Positions 10,402 to 22,535 of a stretch of DNA of 64,000 bases are shown in pieces. This DNA is from Crocodylus rhombifer. Lineage: Eukaryota; Chordata; Crocodylia; Crocodylidae. The notes under the pieces were generated by a model that was not told where the DNA came from, did not search any database, and saw nothing but the letters and a program-made list of their open reading frames with translations. Within the stretch, counting starts at the first letter, position 1, and every line of letters starts with the position of its first letter. Location: contig JAVSML010020386.1 in NCBI GenBank assembly GCA_038503035.1, positions 1 to 64,000 of the forward strand, written 5' to 3'. The translations under genes were made by a program, and so were the position numbers.

Positions 10402-11304
10402 GCTGAAGAAGAGAGAAAGCAGCAGGAGCTGGCAGCCAGGCAAGAAGCCCAGAAGGAAGCAGAGCTGAAGCAAGAGCTGGAGAAACAGAAAGAAAACAAG
10501 CAGGTGGAAGAGATCCTGCGCCTGGAGAAGGAGATTGAAGACTTGCAACGCATGAAGGAGCAGCAGGAGCTGTCCCTAACTGAGGCTTCCTTACAGAGGC
10601 TGCAGCAGCTCCGAGACGAGGAGCTCAGGCGCCTTGAGGATGAGGCATGCCGAGCAGCTCAGGAGTTTCTGGAGTCACTAAACTTTGATGAAATTGATGA
10701 ATGCGTCCGAAACATCGAGAGGTCAATTTCTGCGGGCAATGGATATTCTGCTGAGCATGGTGAATTGACTGGGAATCCCTGCAGTGATAAGCCCAACTTT
10801 AACTTTAGCCAGCCATACCCAGAAGAGGAGGTGGATGAGGGCTTTGATGCTGATGATGATGCATTTAAGGATTCACCCAATCCGAGTGAGCATGGCCATT
10901 CTGATCAGAGGACAAGTGGTATTCGGACGAGTGATGACTCCTCAGAAGAAGATCCCTATATGAATGACACAGTGGTGCCAGCCAGCCCTGTGGCGAGCAA
11001 CGCCATGCTGATTCCTTCCAGTCATGACTCCCTCAGCCTCCACAATTCTTCAAGTGGTGAATCTACATACTGCATGCCAGAAAACGTGTCCTGCCGACCC
11101 CAAAACTCTGTGGAACTGATTTCTGCCGATGGGGACTATGATTATGACCAGGATGATTATGAAGATGGTGCCATCACTTCTGGCAGCAGTGTGACTTTTT
11201 CCAATTCTCACAGTAGCCAGTGGTCTCCTGACTACCGGTGTTCTGTGGGGACATACAACAGCTCTGGAGCATACAGGTTTAGCTCTGAAGGAGCCCAGTC
11301 CTCT
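10402..11304 (+). CDS. MYO10: MYO10 exon w6: coiled coil and acidic PEST-like region
   Basis: This is the largest exon, 301 codons, phase 0 at both ends, between AATGCAG and GTGAGT. The first part (AEEERKQQELAARQEAQKEA, then KQVEEILRLEKEIEDLQRMK) is the charged helix and the short coiled coil that forms the antiparallel dimer. ACRAAQEFLESLNFDEIDEC follows. The rest is acidic and Ser/Pro-rich, for example DDDAFKDSPNPSEHG and DDSSEEDPYMND, then DGDYDYDQDDYEDGAI, matching the PEST region that in mammals is a calpain-sensitive linker. The frame stays open past the donor into a CR1 fragment, to a stop ending at 11439; that extension is intron. Confidence 0.98.
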
Positions 11305-11318
11305 GTGAGTATGTTTTA

Positions 11319-11570
11319 TTTCATAGACATTAGGGCTGGAAGGGACCTCGGGAGATCGAGTCCAGCCCCCTGCCCAAAGGGCAGGAAGTCAGCTGGGGTC
11401 ATAGGATCCCAGCAAGATAAGCATCCAATTTACTCTTGAAGGTGTTCAGTGTAGGTGCTTGAACCACCTCCGCTGAAAGACTGTTCCAGACCTTGGGGGC
11501 TCAGACAGTAAAGAAATTCTTCCTTATGTCCAGCCTGAAACGGTCTTGCAGGAGTTTGTGACCGTTCGAC
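11319..11570 (-). mobile_element. CR1 LINE 3' end, antisense, next to a splice donor
   Basis: The segment from TTTCATAGACATTAGGGCTG to GTGACCGTTCGAC is almost identical to the 3' end of the long CR1 copy at 19530-22795, read in reverse. It holds the end of the reverse-transcriptase ORF and the 3' UTR and is truncated at its 5' side near 11570. Its left edge is about 14 bases past the donor of exon w6. High identity to the other copies suggests a recent subfamily. Confidence 0.93.
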
Positions 11571-13608
11571 GCTTGCATTATGCATCTGTTCAGCTAAATT
11601 GATAGTTATTTTTTTCCCTTTAAAAGTAAAAGCACTAACTCTACTTGCTGTGTCTTCCCCTGAGAGTGTGCAAGTTACATATAATTTGAATTTGGACATA
11701 GTCATCAACTGGCATCTGGATGTATTGGACTAGATGCACTGGAAATACACAGACCAATTATATGTGAACTACATTCCTAGTTACAGTATAATAACCTTCC
11801 ATCCATTTTAGGTGCAGAACTGCCTGTTAATTTTAACCAGCAATTCCAAGCATAGACTAGGATGTGGCCTATGAATGGATTTCTGTACAAGGGAGGTGGA
11901 AATAATTTTGATGCAAAAGGATTTAGCTGTATATGCAGAGTGAAATATTCTGGAAAAAACTACTTGCAGAAATCCTCGTGACACACAAAACTTCTATGTC
12001 CACAGTAATCTCATCTGATGGCAAATGTTCATTTGATTGAATCTGAATTCTTGCGATTCTTACTTTCTCTTCTGTTGAAGGTGCTTTTTCATGGCTGTCC
12101 TTCCAACATGCTGGAGGTTTTGAGTCCCTTTCTTCTCCACAACATGAATCTCTTGAAAGAGTTTGATTTCATCTCCAATAAATATGTGGAACACACACAG
12201 TTTACATTTGGGAGAAGAAACAAATGAAAGCTGCTGTCATGCTGGAGAGCAGCAGCCATGAAAAATATACAAATATTGACTGATTGTGAAAGCAGTAGTA
12301 TCACTACATCTGGCTACTAAGGGTCAGGCAATAAATGCCATCAAAGGAATGATTTTTTACTCCTATTTTAATTTCTGTGGTCCTCATTTGGTTTTTCTTT
12401 CATGCTGGATGTTTGTGGAAGGTTCATCCTGTGGTGGACAAGAAAAGCCTTCAGGGAGGATAGAAGAGGAGGAGTAGGATATGGAGCTTTCAGCCAGGAG
12501 GGGGATGTGTGGAACAAGATAGAAACCAAGTTCTTTCTCTGATAAAAGGAGACATTAACTGGCCTGGTGTTAGTTGGATTATTTTATACCCTAGCCTTTC
12601 TCAGGTGTCCAGGTGAACAACTGCTTATTACCCCTGTACTACATTTCGGCAGTTTTGACTCAAGACCATTCCTGTTTCCTTCTGTATTTGGAACCAGATT
12701 AGGAACTTGGCCAACTGCTGATTACTTGAATTGGAAGTTGCCCCATACCTAAGGATTCAACATATATCTTTAATTTTTTAAAACCCTCTAACCTGGGTGT
12801 TTGGCATAGCCTTTGAGCAGTTGGGGAAGAAATGTCCCCCAGCTCCTCCCCCTTGTAAAGGACACCTTCCCTTAACAGCTGCAAAGTTTTTCCATAACAT
12901 TTGTTAGAAAAGGTAACCAATCAGCAGAGGACACAGGCTGTGAGATGCTGAGCATGCTCTGCTTCCACTGATTCCTGTGGGAATGATGACCATTCAGCAT
13001 TTTTTCACGAATAGATTCTAAGTGCTAAATTAAAATGCATGTGGGCCTGAGAAGGACCTGGCCACTAATCTGTGGGGAATGAGATCAGAGAAGAGGCTAT
13101 ACCTTTGCCTTTATTCCAGGACACATAGGAGGCTTCTTTTGGTGGAGAAATTCCAGAACAAGTCACACTGTTCAGGTTAGTGCAAGGTGTTGTCTAATGT
13201 GCCTCAGCTGGACAGTTACATCAATGGAAGTTAGGCACTGAGCTCACTCAGAAGGTTTTGAACGTCCCACCCAATGTTCCCATCTGTCAGCTCCAAAATG
13301 AAGCTGTCGGCATGTGAGAAAACAAACTCCTCAGGCTAAAAATCCCACTCACGTGGGAACAAGGAGAAGAGCAAGTGCTATTCCCAGAGGCCCTGCCTGC
13401 TCTGGTTTCTTTCTTCCTTGTTGCTGGTACGTCTTCCCTTCACCACAAGAGACACGGGTTTTCCAGTACTGGGGGGAACAGAGAGAATAAAAACCTTCTA
13501 AGAGCCAACTGATCTAGAGGTGTATAGAGAAAAGTTTTTTCGGTGTGTGTGTGTGTGTTCCCACTCCTCCTTGCATGTTCATCTCACCTCATCTCCTTTC
13601 TTCCCCAG
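11571..13608. other. MYO10 intron between w6 and w7
   Basis: No exon seen. A (GT)8-9 microsatellite sits at about 13543-13559, just ahead of the polypyrimidine tract of w7. The short ORFs here are random. Confidence 0.6.
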
Positions 13609-13732
13609 TTTGAAGACAGTGAAGAAGATTTTGACTCCAGGTTTGATACAGATGATGAGCTCTCTTATCGGAGGGATTCAGTCTACAGCTGCGTTAGCCT
13701 GCCCTACTTCCACAGCTTTCTATACATGAAAG
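13609..13732 (+). CDS. MYO10: MYO10 exon w7: acidic linker into PH1 N-half
   Basis: Bounded by TTCCCCAG and GTACAG, phase 0 to 1. It reads FEDSEEDFDSRFDTDDELSY and ends SLPYFHSFLYMK, where the first strand of the split PH1 domain begins. A (GT)n run lies 50 bases upstream of the acceptor. Confidence 0.97.
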
Positions 13733-15303
13733 GTACAGAATAAAGACCCAGGGTGTTCAGAAATCTCACTAGTTCTTTCCTCTTTGCTAATACAATTACT
13801 ACGCCACTCTAGCAGTCCTGTTTTTAGGGGGCTTCTTAAGGGGTGATGGAAGAATCTGAAAAGAGCCATTCTGAAATTAGGCTTCTATTGCAAAGTCTCT
13901 ACCCTGTTGGGCAGAGTTTGTTTAGCTCTTCTTCTGCAAAGGGTCATTGGCTGGGAAGCTCAGCTTCATTACTTGTACCTTGCCTCCATTTCACATTATA
14001 TCTTCACTGTCTTGTGAAAAACTAAGTACGTTCTCAAGTACAGTTAGGGCAGGCTGGAAAGCCAGTTTTGTACTAGACGTAAAGGAGAGACAGCCCCTTA
14101 ACCATGCAAGTGAATATTGCCAGAAAAACATACCCTGCCCACTCACTCATGCTTCACATGCACCAAATACTGAAAAAAATCCTATGTGCCTGCTGCTTGG
14201 CATATGCCCTGCTGCTCTCAGTCAGAAGTGTGCCTGTTGAAGTGATGTTGGGCACACCAAGCACTTCTGCACTGGTGGCTATGTGGCATTTTTTTCAGCA
14301 TTCGGTGCAAGTGGAACAGGTGTGAGTGAGCAGAATGTACTTTAATGGCAGCTCCACCTCGCACAGTCCAGAGCAATGTAGGCATATATCTTAAATAGAC
14401 AAACCCATCGGGGGGCCAGTTCTGTTGACTTTAGTATGCTTTGGATTGCCCCTAAGTGATCAAGAGGGCCTGTATTGCAGAGCAGTAAGAGAGATGGAGG
14501 CAAGATCCTATTTGGGGGGCTTCCTGGTTGTGAATCTTGATTTCTCCACCAAAAGTGACACTAGTCTCTTAAGTTGTATTCCATTCTGCTTAGCAGGCTT
14601 GTGGTCATCCATACTATACTTCCTGCTTGGCTTGGGGTAGGGATAGCGTGCTAATTGTTAGTGGGGAATTGGGCAGGGAGGCATGAAAAGGGGCGTCTTT
14701 GATATTGTATGTTTTCACTTCATGCCATGGTCGGCAATTAAAATTCTAGTTTAATAAATGTTGGCCAGGGGAATGATTTATTTATTTATTGTGCCAGTAT
14801 AGTTATACTGGTAAAAGTCCTTATGTGGCTATAAGCACTTGTATACTGATACAAGTATGTTCACACTAAGAGGATTATATTGGTTTAAATATACCAGCAT
14901 AGGAAGTTTCAGAGTAGGCAATTCCTCAGTTTTGCCAGGGTTTCCATTTTTAACTCATAGCAACTTTGAGCGTTTCAAGTTTGTTTTTTTTCCCCATTTG
15001 TAAGTTTAAATATATATTGAAAAGTTTTTCAGCTACCAGTAAGCTTTAAGAGGACTGATTCTCATTTATATTCAGGCCCCTTTCCACTGCTCAGGCTACT
15101 TTGAAGTGGCCTTAAGCTATGCATAAAAACAAAGCCTTCAGGTTTATAATTTATCAACAGAAAGATGACCATTTTCTTATTTTGGTGATTGGCCAGCACC
15201 TTCCTGACACCAGCTTGATTCAGCCTCTGTTTTCCTTTATCCTTTGATTTGTGTTTGTTTTTAATTTAACTGTCTGCAAGATAATCTCTGTCTTTGGTGC
15301 CAG
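13733..15303. other. MYO10 intron between w7 and w8
   Basis: No exon seen. The stretch about 14790-14900 contains GCCAGTATAGTTATACTGGTA and TATACCAGCATAG, weakly suggesting a small inverted-repeat element, too degraded to class. Confidence 0.5.
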
Positions 15304-15547
15304 GTGGTTTAATGAACATATGGAAGAGACGCTGGTGTGTCCTGAAAGATGAGACTTTCTTGTGGTTCCGTTCCAAGCAGGAAGCACTTAAACAGGGCTG
15401 GCTGCACAAGAAGGGGGGTGGGTCATCTACGCTCTCCAGGAGAAACTGGAAGAAACGCTGGTTTGTTCTCCGGCAGTCCAGGCTGATGTACTTTGAAAAC
15501 GACAGTGAAGAAAAGCTAAAGGGTACCATTGATGTCCGGACAGCCAA
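15304..15547 (+). CDS. MYO10: MYO10 exon w8: PH1 N-half and start of inserted PH2
   Basis: The acceptor is GGTGCCAG and the donor GTAGGT, the last Lys codon being split. GGLMNIWKRRWCVLKDETFL is the first half of PH1; then KQGWLHKKGGGSS and RRNWKKRWFVLRQSRLMYF begin the second PH domain, inserted into the first. The Lys/Arg cluster K-K-G...R-N-W-K-K-R-W is the usual phosphoinositide-binding loop of PtdIns(3,4,5)P3-selective PH domains. The nested PH arrangement is a hallmark of myosin X. Confidence 0.98.
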
Positions 15548-18274
15548 GTAGGTTTATCATCCCTCTGAATATTGCTTTTCATCAGCACTTAGGGCTTAAT
15601 CCAGAAAAGTGCCAATTCCCATTTATTCCACTGTGTACAAACATGCACATGTGTGGGGAGGCAGATTTTGAAAGGACCCTATATTAGCTTACTCCTACTG
15701 CAATCAACAGAGACTTTCCCAGAAGCATGCCTGTGCTGAGCATTTGTGAAAATCCTGTCTGTCATATAAATACATACTTTTTATCTGAGACTTGAGTGCT
15801 GCCCCTGCCCAGTACACTGGTCATCTTGGGACTTGCTGCCAAGTGTTCAATCACAGGGAAGCCTGGTATAGAGTGAGTGGGAGAAGCAGTGGATAAGCTA
15901 GACAGTGGGCCATTAGTGTGTTAAATATACAGTGGGTCCAAGTCTCACATTTTTTCAGGGAGGTTTGGAACTACACTGCCATGCTTTGTCTTCTGTGTAA
16001 ATGTGGCACTTTTCTAGCCAAACCAGTTTCCTCAGATTAAGCAAGTTAGTTTCAGTTTTTACCATGGAGGCGTTATAACCATTCTACGATATTCCAGATT
16101 TATTGGGAGATTCTCAAACCCATTCCAATCCCAGATAGTTTTCACAACAGTGTATGGTGATTTTTCTTGGGCAGCTTTCATTGATTCTCATTTGGAAATT
16201 GTTACAACTTCCCTGCAGCACTTGAAGAATTTAGAAGAGGCGTATGTACAATTACCTGGTACAGATTGTTTAATGAATTTCGCAACTCTAAGCCCCTCCA
16301 AGCATGAACTAAGAGAGGTTTTTGAAAGGCGAGTGCCTTTCCTTTCTCAACTAAGTTTCCAATACATTGTAAAAGTTTGGATTATCTCTGTGGCTTGAAA
16401 ATCAGAGACTGGTAGTCCAGGCTAGTCATAGATCTGTGTGGAAGTACATCTATGCTGCGCCATGTGGCTCTGCTAGTACATGCTGGGATACATTTCCAGT
16501 ACCTTTTCCCATTTTTTCTGCTTGTCCTGAGCCAAGATTGTTGATTAGAGTTGGTTACTAACTTTTTGAGTCTAAACCATAAACTCAGATTATTGTTTCT
16601 TTATGAAGTGGTTCCATTTTTCTCTGGGCCTGATTCAGAACATCATGAAATAAATTGGAGGTCTTCCATTGACTTTGGGCTTTGGATCAATCTGTGTGAG
16701 CATGTTCAGATTTGCCATCATAGTAGCTGTCATAATAAATCCCTGAATTTAAGCTATGGATTCTTACAAGCTTTTCATTGTTATTGAACGTGATTCTGGG
16801 TCACATACACCATGCCAGTTGTTTAATCCAATCCTCTATGTGCCTAGCAAAATTAACTTTTTGTTGCTAAATTATGTTAGAGTATCTCTTCATGAAGGGT
16901 GACCTTAGCAATAAGCTCCTTTCTTTTGAAGCTAAACTGCAAAGCATACACAGGCAACCCTCATCATTCACAGGGGATATGTTTTTGTGGTACATGTGAA
17001 TAGCGAAATCCATGGGAGCCCGGTGGCGGGAGCCCAGTGGCAGCAAGCGTGGAGCTCCTGTAAGTGTATAAATAGTATTTAAAATGCGGGTTCAGAATTC
17101 GCAAATATTTGAAACTGCAAATGCCGAACCCATGAATAGTGAGGGTTTCCTGTATTTTAAACCTAAAATGAACTCAGTAAGCATTATCAAATAGAAAACC
17201 AAATATGTCTAAGTATGTGAAATAAAAAAATCCATGCTTTTATCTAAGAAGTCATTTGTGTAAAATAAAATATAGCTTTTGTGGTTTTGAATCCAGAACT
17301 GGAAGGGTTTGTTTAACATTCAGTGAACAGATTCTTAAAAATTAGTATGCAGTTTAAAATATTTCACTGTTCCATTTTTAAGAGCCTTAGTCAAGATGAA
17401 ACCTTGTGCTGCTTCACTTGTACTACCTAAAGAGCCAAATACTGAGGGAGTATCATAGTAAAGAGGAAATGAGCAAAAGGGAAAAAAGGTATCATTTTAA
17501 ATGAAGATTTAATGGGAATGAGGGTAAATCACATGCACCAAATATTGTGATATGCAAGAGATTAATGAGAATAGCATTGTTTATTTTCCCCTGTTAACAG
17601 TACACAAACAGGATAAAGCAGTAGAAAGGAAAAGAGATGACAAAATTTAAGCTTTGAAAAGTCTTTATGTTGCCTCAGAATATCTGAAGTTGGTGTAACA
17701 TGGATAACTCATTGAAAATCTTGCCCTCTGTGGCTAATAATTTTGGTGGTGCTATAGTATTAAAGTGACATGCTAGAGAGTTTTGAATTTTCAGAGTTGA
17801 TCCACAGGTTGTGAATATCCAGCTTCTTTAAAATGTCTTCTGCTGGGTATCCAAAAACTCAAGTAGAGTGATTTTTGGAACATCTGGCTTGCTTTCCTTA
17901 TGTTCCTAAATCTCCTTTCAACATAGGCTTTCCCTTTGGAAGGGCTCTCTGCTTTCTTTCTGTCTGATAGATAATACTTTTCCTTCAATTCTTACTTCTT
18001 ACTAAAAGATGTCTTTACAATGACCAAGGAAGGGCAAAGTCTAAAAGTGAAGCCTCTTAACTTGCTTGAGCATGAGTTACTTGGACAGTGGACACTGCAG
18101 ACATTTTTGGTGAACTGGTAATGGTTTAAGAAACTGCAGCCTGCATTACAAATCTTGAAAGTGAATTGCAGTAAGTGAAGTGAGTAGTTGCATTAAGTAT
18201 TAGAGTTTCCAGTTCTCTCAGAAGGGTATTTTCCTGCCTAGTAGTGTTAATTCTGGTATTTGCATCCATTCCAG
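15548..18274. other. MYO10 intron between w8 and w9
   Basis: AT-rich; no exon seen. Contains the small pogo-like element at 16951-17152. Nothing else recognised. Confidence 0.6.
16951..17152. mobile_element. Small Tc1/mariner (pogo/Tigger-like) MITE
   Basis: The left end CAGGCAACCCTCATCATTCA and the reverse complement of the right end CAGGAAACCCTCACTATTCA form imperfect inverted repeats of about 20 bases. A TA dinucleotide follows the right end, and TACA precedes the left. The CCCTC-xx-TATTC terminal pattern resembles pogo/Tigger elements. 202 bases, no coding capacity. Confidence 0.55.
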
Positions 18275-18370
18275 GGAGATTGTTGATAATACTGGTAAGG
18301 AGAATGGGATTGATCTAATCATGGCTGACAGGATTTACCACTTGATTGCTGAGTCTCCTGAGGATGCAAG
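18275..18370 (+). CDS. MYO10: MYO10 exon w9: PH2 middle
   Basis: Bounded by CATTCCAG and GTAAGG. It encodes EIVDNTGKENGIDLIMADRI and then YHLIAESPEDA, the central strands of PH2 before its C-terminal helix. Phase 2 at both ends. Confidence 0.97.
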
Positions 18371-18518
18371 GTAAGGAAATCATTAATCTTTCCATTTCCT
18401 ACTCATCTAACTCTTGCTGGCAGCAGTGCTGACAGCCTTTTCCATGAAGTCTATGAAAATATTGGCCAGCAATATTAAATACACTGCTGTTAATCCCCTG
18501 TCTGAAAAACTGCTCCAG

Positions 18519-19210
18519 TCATAGTTGGTAGGGTCAGAAGGTACCTGAGCAGATCATCAAGTCCAACCCCCTGCCATGGCAAGAAAAAGTACTGGGGGCA
18601 AATGACCCCAGGAAGGTGTTCATCCTAGCCTCCTCTTAAAGACTCCCAGGGTAGGAGCCAGCACCACTTCACTTGGAAGTTGGTTCTAGATCCTAGCCAT
18701 CCTGACAGTCAAGTAGCACCTCTTGATATCTAGTCTGAATCTACCCTCTGCTAGTTTGTGACCATTATTTCTAGTCAGTCCTGGTAGTGGTCGGGAGAAC
18801 AGGGACTCCCCCAATGCCTGCTCGCCCCCTCTGACTAGTTTGTAAGAGGCCCCTGACTAGATCACCCCTCAGCCTTCTCTTGTAGAGGCTGAACAGGTTA
18901 AGGTCCCATAGCCTCTCCTCGTAGGGCCTGCCCTGCTGCCCCCTGGTCATGTGAGTGGCCCTCCTCTGGACCCTCTCCATGTTGTCCACATCCCTCCTGA
19001 AGTGCAGTGCCCAGAACCGGACGCAATACTCCAACTGCGGCCTGACCAGTGTTGCATAGAGGGGGAGGATCACCTCCTTGGACCTGCTCGAGGTGCATCT
19101 GTGGATGCATGACAAGGTATGGTTGGCCTTCCTGATCGTATCTGCACACTGCCGGCCGATGTTCATTTTGGCATCGATAATGATTCCAAGATCCTTTGCG
19201 AGTGTGAAGC
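18519..19210 (-). mobile_element. CR1 LINE 3' fragment, antisense (AACTATGA subfamily)
   Basis: On the minus strand it encodes the C-terminal reverse-transcriptase region: [52 protein letters not shown] and [14 protein letters not shown]. It then runs into the 3' UTR with CCATGGCAGGGGGTTGGACT. Sequence and tail match the copy at 56993-60208 better than that at 19530-22795, so it is a different subfamily. 5' truncated near 19210. Confidence 0.9.
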
Positions 19211-19618
19211 CAGCAGAAGGCCTGCCAGTGGCAGCATGGCGCTTGCAGAGGAGCTGACTGTGTGGCTTCCCAGCATGGTCCTGTGACAACCCCTGAATGT
19301 TTGTACAGGGGACTGAGTTCCTTCAGCCACTTCTCCCACCACTTTCTGTGTTTTTTGGCCCCTTTACTGTCTGTGATCCACGTGACCTACTGCAAATTGT
19401 CCAAGATAAGGCCCTGATCCTATAGGTTCAGGGGGAGATGAACTTCATTTCAAAAGATGGCAGCAGATTAAAGGCTGTTCCTTATAGTCTACATCGATTT
19501 TTGAGCTTTCCAGAAATATATTTAGAGACTTTCATAGATTTCATAGACATTAGGGCTGGAAGGGACCTCGGGAGATCGAGTCCAGCCCCCTGCCCAAAGG
19601 GCAGGAAGTCAGCTGGGG

Positions 19619-20965
19619 TCATAGGATCCCAGCAAGATAAGCATCCAATTTACTCTTGAAGGTGTTCAATGTAGGTGCTTGAACCATCTCCGCTGGCAGA
19701 CTGTTCCAGACCTTGGGGGCTTGGACAGTAAAGAAATTCTTCCTTATGTCCAGCCTGAAACAGTCTTGCAGGAGTTTGTGACCGTTCGACCTCGTCATCC
19801 CTTGGGGCGCTCTGGTGAACAGACGTTCCCCCAGATCCTGGTGGTCACCCCTGATAAACTTATAGGTGGCCATCAGATCACCCCTGAGCCTGCGCTTTTC
19901 CAGGCTGAAGAGTCCCATGGCTCTCAGCCTATCATCGTAAGATCTGTTTTCCTGACCTCTGATCATGCGCGTGGCTCTCCTCTGGACTCTCTCAAGCTTC
20001 TCCGCATCCTTTTTGAATTGTGGAGCCCAAAACTGGACGCAGTACTCCAGCTGCGGCCTCACCAAGGCCGAGTACAAGGGGAGAATGACGTCCTGGGACT
20101 TGCTCGAGAAGCATCTATGGATGCACGCCAGCGTTTTGGTTGCTTTACTAGCTGCAGCATCACACTGGAGGGTCATGTTCATCTTGTGGTCAATGATGAC
20201 CCCCAAGTCTCTTTCTTCTGTAGTGCTAACCAACGTAGCACTGCCGAGCCTATAAGGGTGCTGCAGGTTTTTCCTCCCAAGGTGGAGAACCTTGCATTTA
20301 TCGGTGTTAAACACCATGAGGTTCTCGTCTGCCCATGTGCTGAGCTTGTCCAGGTCAGCCTGGATCACCCGCCTATCTTCTGGCGTGGATGCTTTGCCCC
20401 AAAGTTTGGTGTCATCGGCGAACTTGGCCAGTCCACTCCTGACTCCAATGTCCACATCGTTAATGAAGATGTTGAACAGTATGGGTCCCAGGACAGAGCC
20501 TTGAGGGACCCCACTGGTCACAGGGCACCATGATGAGTGACTGCCATCAATCACAACCCTCTGGGTCCGACCATGGAGCCAATTTCCCAGCCAGCGGATC
20601 GTGGTGGAGCCAAGGCCACAACTGGGCAGTTTGGCCAAGAGGTGATCATGGGATACCAGATCAAAAGCTTTTTTGAAGTCAAGATATATGACATCAATCT
20701 CTTCTCCCTTGTCCAGGTGATAGGTCACCTGGTCATAGAAGGAAATGAGATTGGTCAAACAAGACCTACCCGCAACAAACCCGTGCTGGCTGTCCCTTAG
20801 AATGTTAGCCTGGGCCAGTCCCTCAAGGATGGCCTCCTTAATAAACTTTTCTAAGATCTTCCCCAGGATAGAAGTCATGCTAATGGGCCTGTAGTTAGCC
20901 AGATCCACTCTCCTCCCTTTCTTGAAGATCGGCACCACATTGGCCTTCTTCCAGTCTTCTGGCAC
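19619..20965 (-). pseudogene. CR1 ORF2 reverse transcriptase part (448 codons)
   Basis: The longest open frame in the window besides MYO10, on the minus strand. It starts PEDWKKANVVPIFKKGRRVD, contains IYLDFKKAFDLVSHDHLL, GVPQGSVLGPILFNIFINDV and the catalytic AKFADDTKLWGK, and ends PTLNTFKSKLDAYLAGIL. The Met at its start is internal; the true ORF2 begins near 22400. All core catalytic residues look present in this part, but the frame upstream is broken, so no full protein can be made. Confidence 0.93.
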
Positions 20966-21101
20966 TACACCAGAGCGCCAGGAGTTTTCAAAGATCCGTG
21001 CCAGGGGCTGGGCTATGACGCTTGCCAGCTCCTTGAGTACCCTGGAGTGCAGATTGTCAGGGCCAGCTGACTTGAAGGTATCAGCTTCTCAAGGTGTTCC
21101 T

Positions 21102-22407
21102 TCACGAGGTCAGCATTGATGGAGGGTAGGGGATTCCCCTCACCCAGATTTCCCTGTCCCATAGCATGGGCATCCTGTGTGACTGATGAAAGACTGACGC
21201 AAAGTACCTATTTAAGAGGTTGGCTTTTTCCTGGGCGTCAGTTGTCAGTTGCCCCATCTGGTTTAGCAGGGGTCCAACATTGCCCTTGCTTTTCCTCCGG
21301 CTCCCCACATATCTGAAAAAGGACTTTTTGTTGTCCTTGATGCCTGAAGCTAGTTGGAGTTCAGTCGCAGACTTGGCTTTCCTGGTTTGCTCCCTGCAGG
21401 ACCGGACCAGCACGGAGTAATCCTCCTTGGAGGTGAATCCCATCCTCCATCCTTTGTAGGCTTTCCTTTTTAGCCACAGTAGGTCCGCTAGGTCTCTGGA
21501 GAGCCAGGGGGGCTGCTGTGCCTTCTTGCTGCCTTTCCTCCGTGTTGGCATAGATTTAGCTTGTGCACTGAGGATCGCTTCCTTGAGAAGCAACCACTCT
21601 TCTTGAACTCCCATCTCCCTGCGGTCATGGTCCCTGAGGGCCTGACTGACTAGCCTCTTGAGCTTGTCAAAGTCGGCTTTTCTGAAGTCAAGGACTTCTG
21701 TGTTGCTGACTGACTTGCCAGCTTTACGGCGGATGGTGAAGGTGATCAGCTCGTGGTCGCTGTCACCCAACTTCCCATCGATCACTAGGTCACCGATTAG
21801 GTCGTCCCCTGTAGCCAGTACCAGGTCAAGCAGCGCTTTGCCTCTCGTTGGCCCATAGACTTCTTGAGTCAGGTAGAGGTCATCCACGCACGAGAGAAAG
21901 CTTTGCGCCCGCTCAGATTTAGCTGAGTGATCTTCCCACGAGATGTCCAGGTAATTGAAGTCACCCATGACAACCAAGGTCCTGGAGCAAGCGGCCTCAG
22001 TCAGTTCCCGGGCGAACTCCTGGTCAAGCTCGGGACTTTGAGTGGGAGGTCTGTAGTAGACTCCCACCGTTGTCCCCTGTGCCGAATTCCCCACGAATTT
22101 TTACCCAGAGGGTCTCTAGCTGTCCATGCCGGTCGCCAACATCAGCTTGCTGGGACATGTAGCTTTCCTTCACATAGAGAGCTACACCCCCGCCCCTTTT
22201 GTCAACATGATGCCTCCTGTATAGGGTATAGCCCTCTATACCCGTGGTCCAGTCATGGGTGGAGTCCCACCAGGTCTCCGTTATCCCAATGACATCATAT
22301 TTCTTTGCACTGAGCAGGAGGACGAGCTCGTCCTGCTTGTTGCCCAGGCTCCTGGCATTAGTGTACAGGCAGGCAAGTGTGCCCTTGGGGGCTCTTGCCT
22401 TGCCCAC
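21102..22407 (-). pseudogene. CR1 ORF2 N-terminal endonuclease part, frameshifted
   Basis: In two overlapping frames (22407 to about 22085, then 22094 to 21102) this encodes the apurinic-like endonuclease of a CR1 ORF2. Visible motifs are LYTNARSLGNKQDEL, GITETWWDSTHDW, VVMGDFNYLD and LGDSDHELITF, including the catalytic GD-N and SDH signatures. A frame change at about 22085-22095 and another at about 21075-21100 break it from the reverse transcriptase. Confidence 0.93.
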
Positions 22408-22535
22408 AAATTGTGCCAGGGCTGGGGTAGGGGTGGGCTCCCTTAAGTGCCCCCTTAAGTGCCTTGGTCCACTGGCTTTGCAAGGGCCATTCAGCGGGCC
22501 AGCAGGGGCAGTAGTCCCCCCATCTCCCAGCGGGC

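Noticed and set aside
10396..11439. A 347-residue + strand ORF as a complete gene
   Set aside because: It is MYO10 exon w6 plus six codons upstream of the acceptor and intron/CR1 sequence downstream. The acceptor at 10401 and donor at 11305 and the match to myosin X settle it.
18771..19289. A 172-residue minus-strand ORF as a host gene
   Set aside because: From about 19210 down it is CR1 reverse-transcriptase C-terminus; the first residues come from flanking intron.
19679..20533. A 284-residue + strand ORF
   Set aside because: It is the antisense shadow of the CR1 reverse-transcriptase frame on the minus strand; the minus frame has the catalytic motifs.
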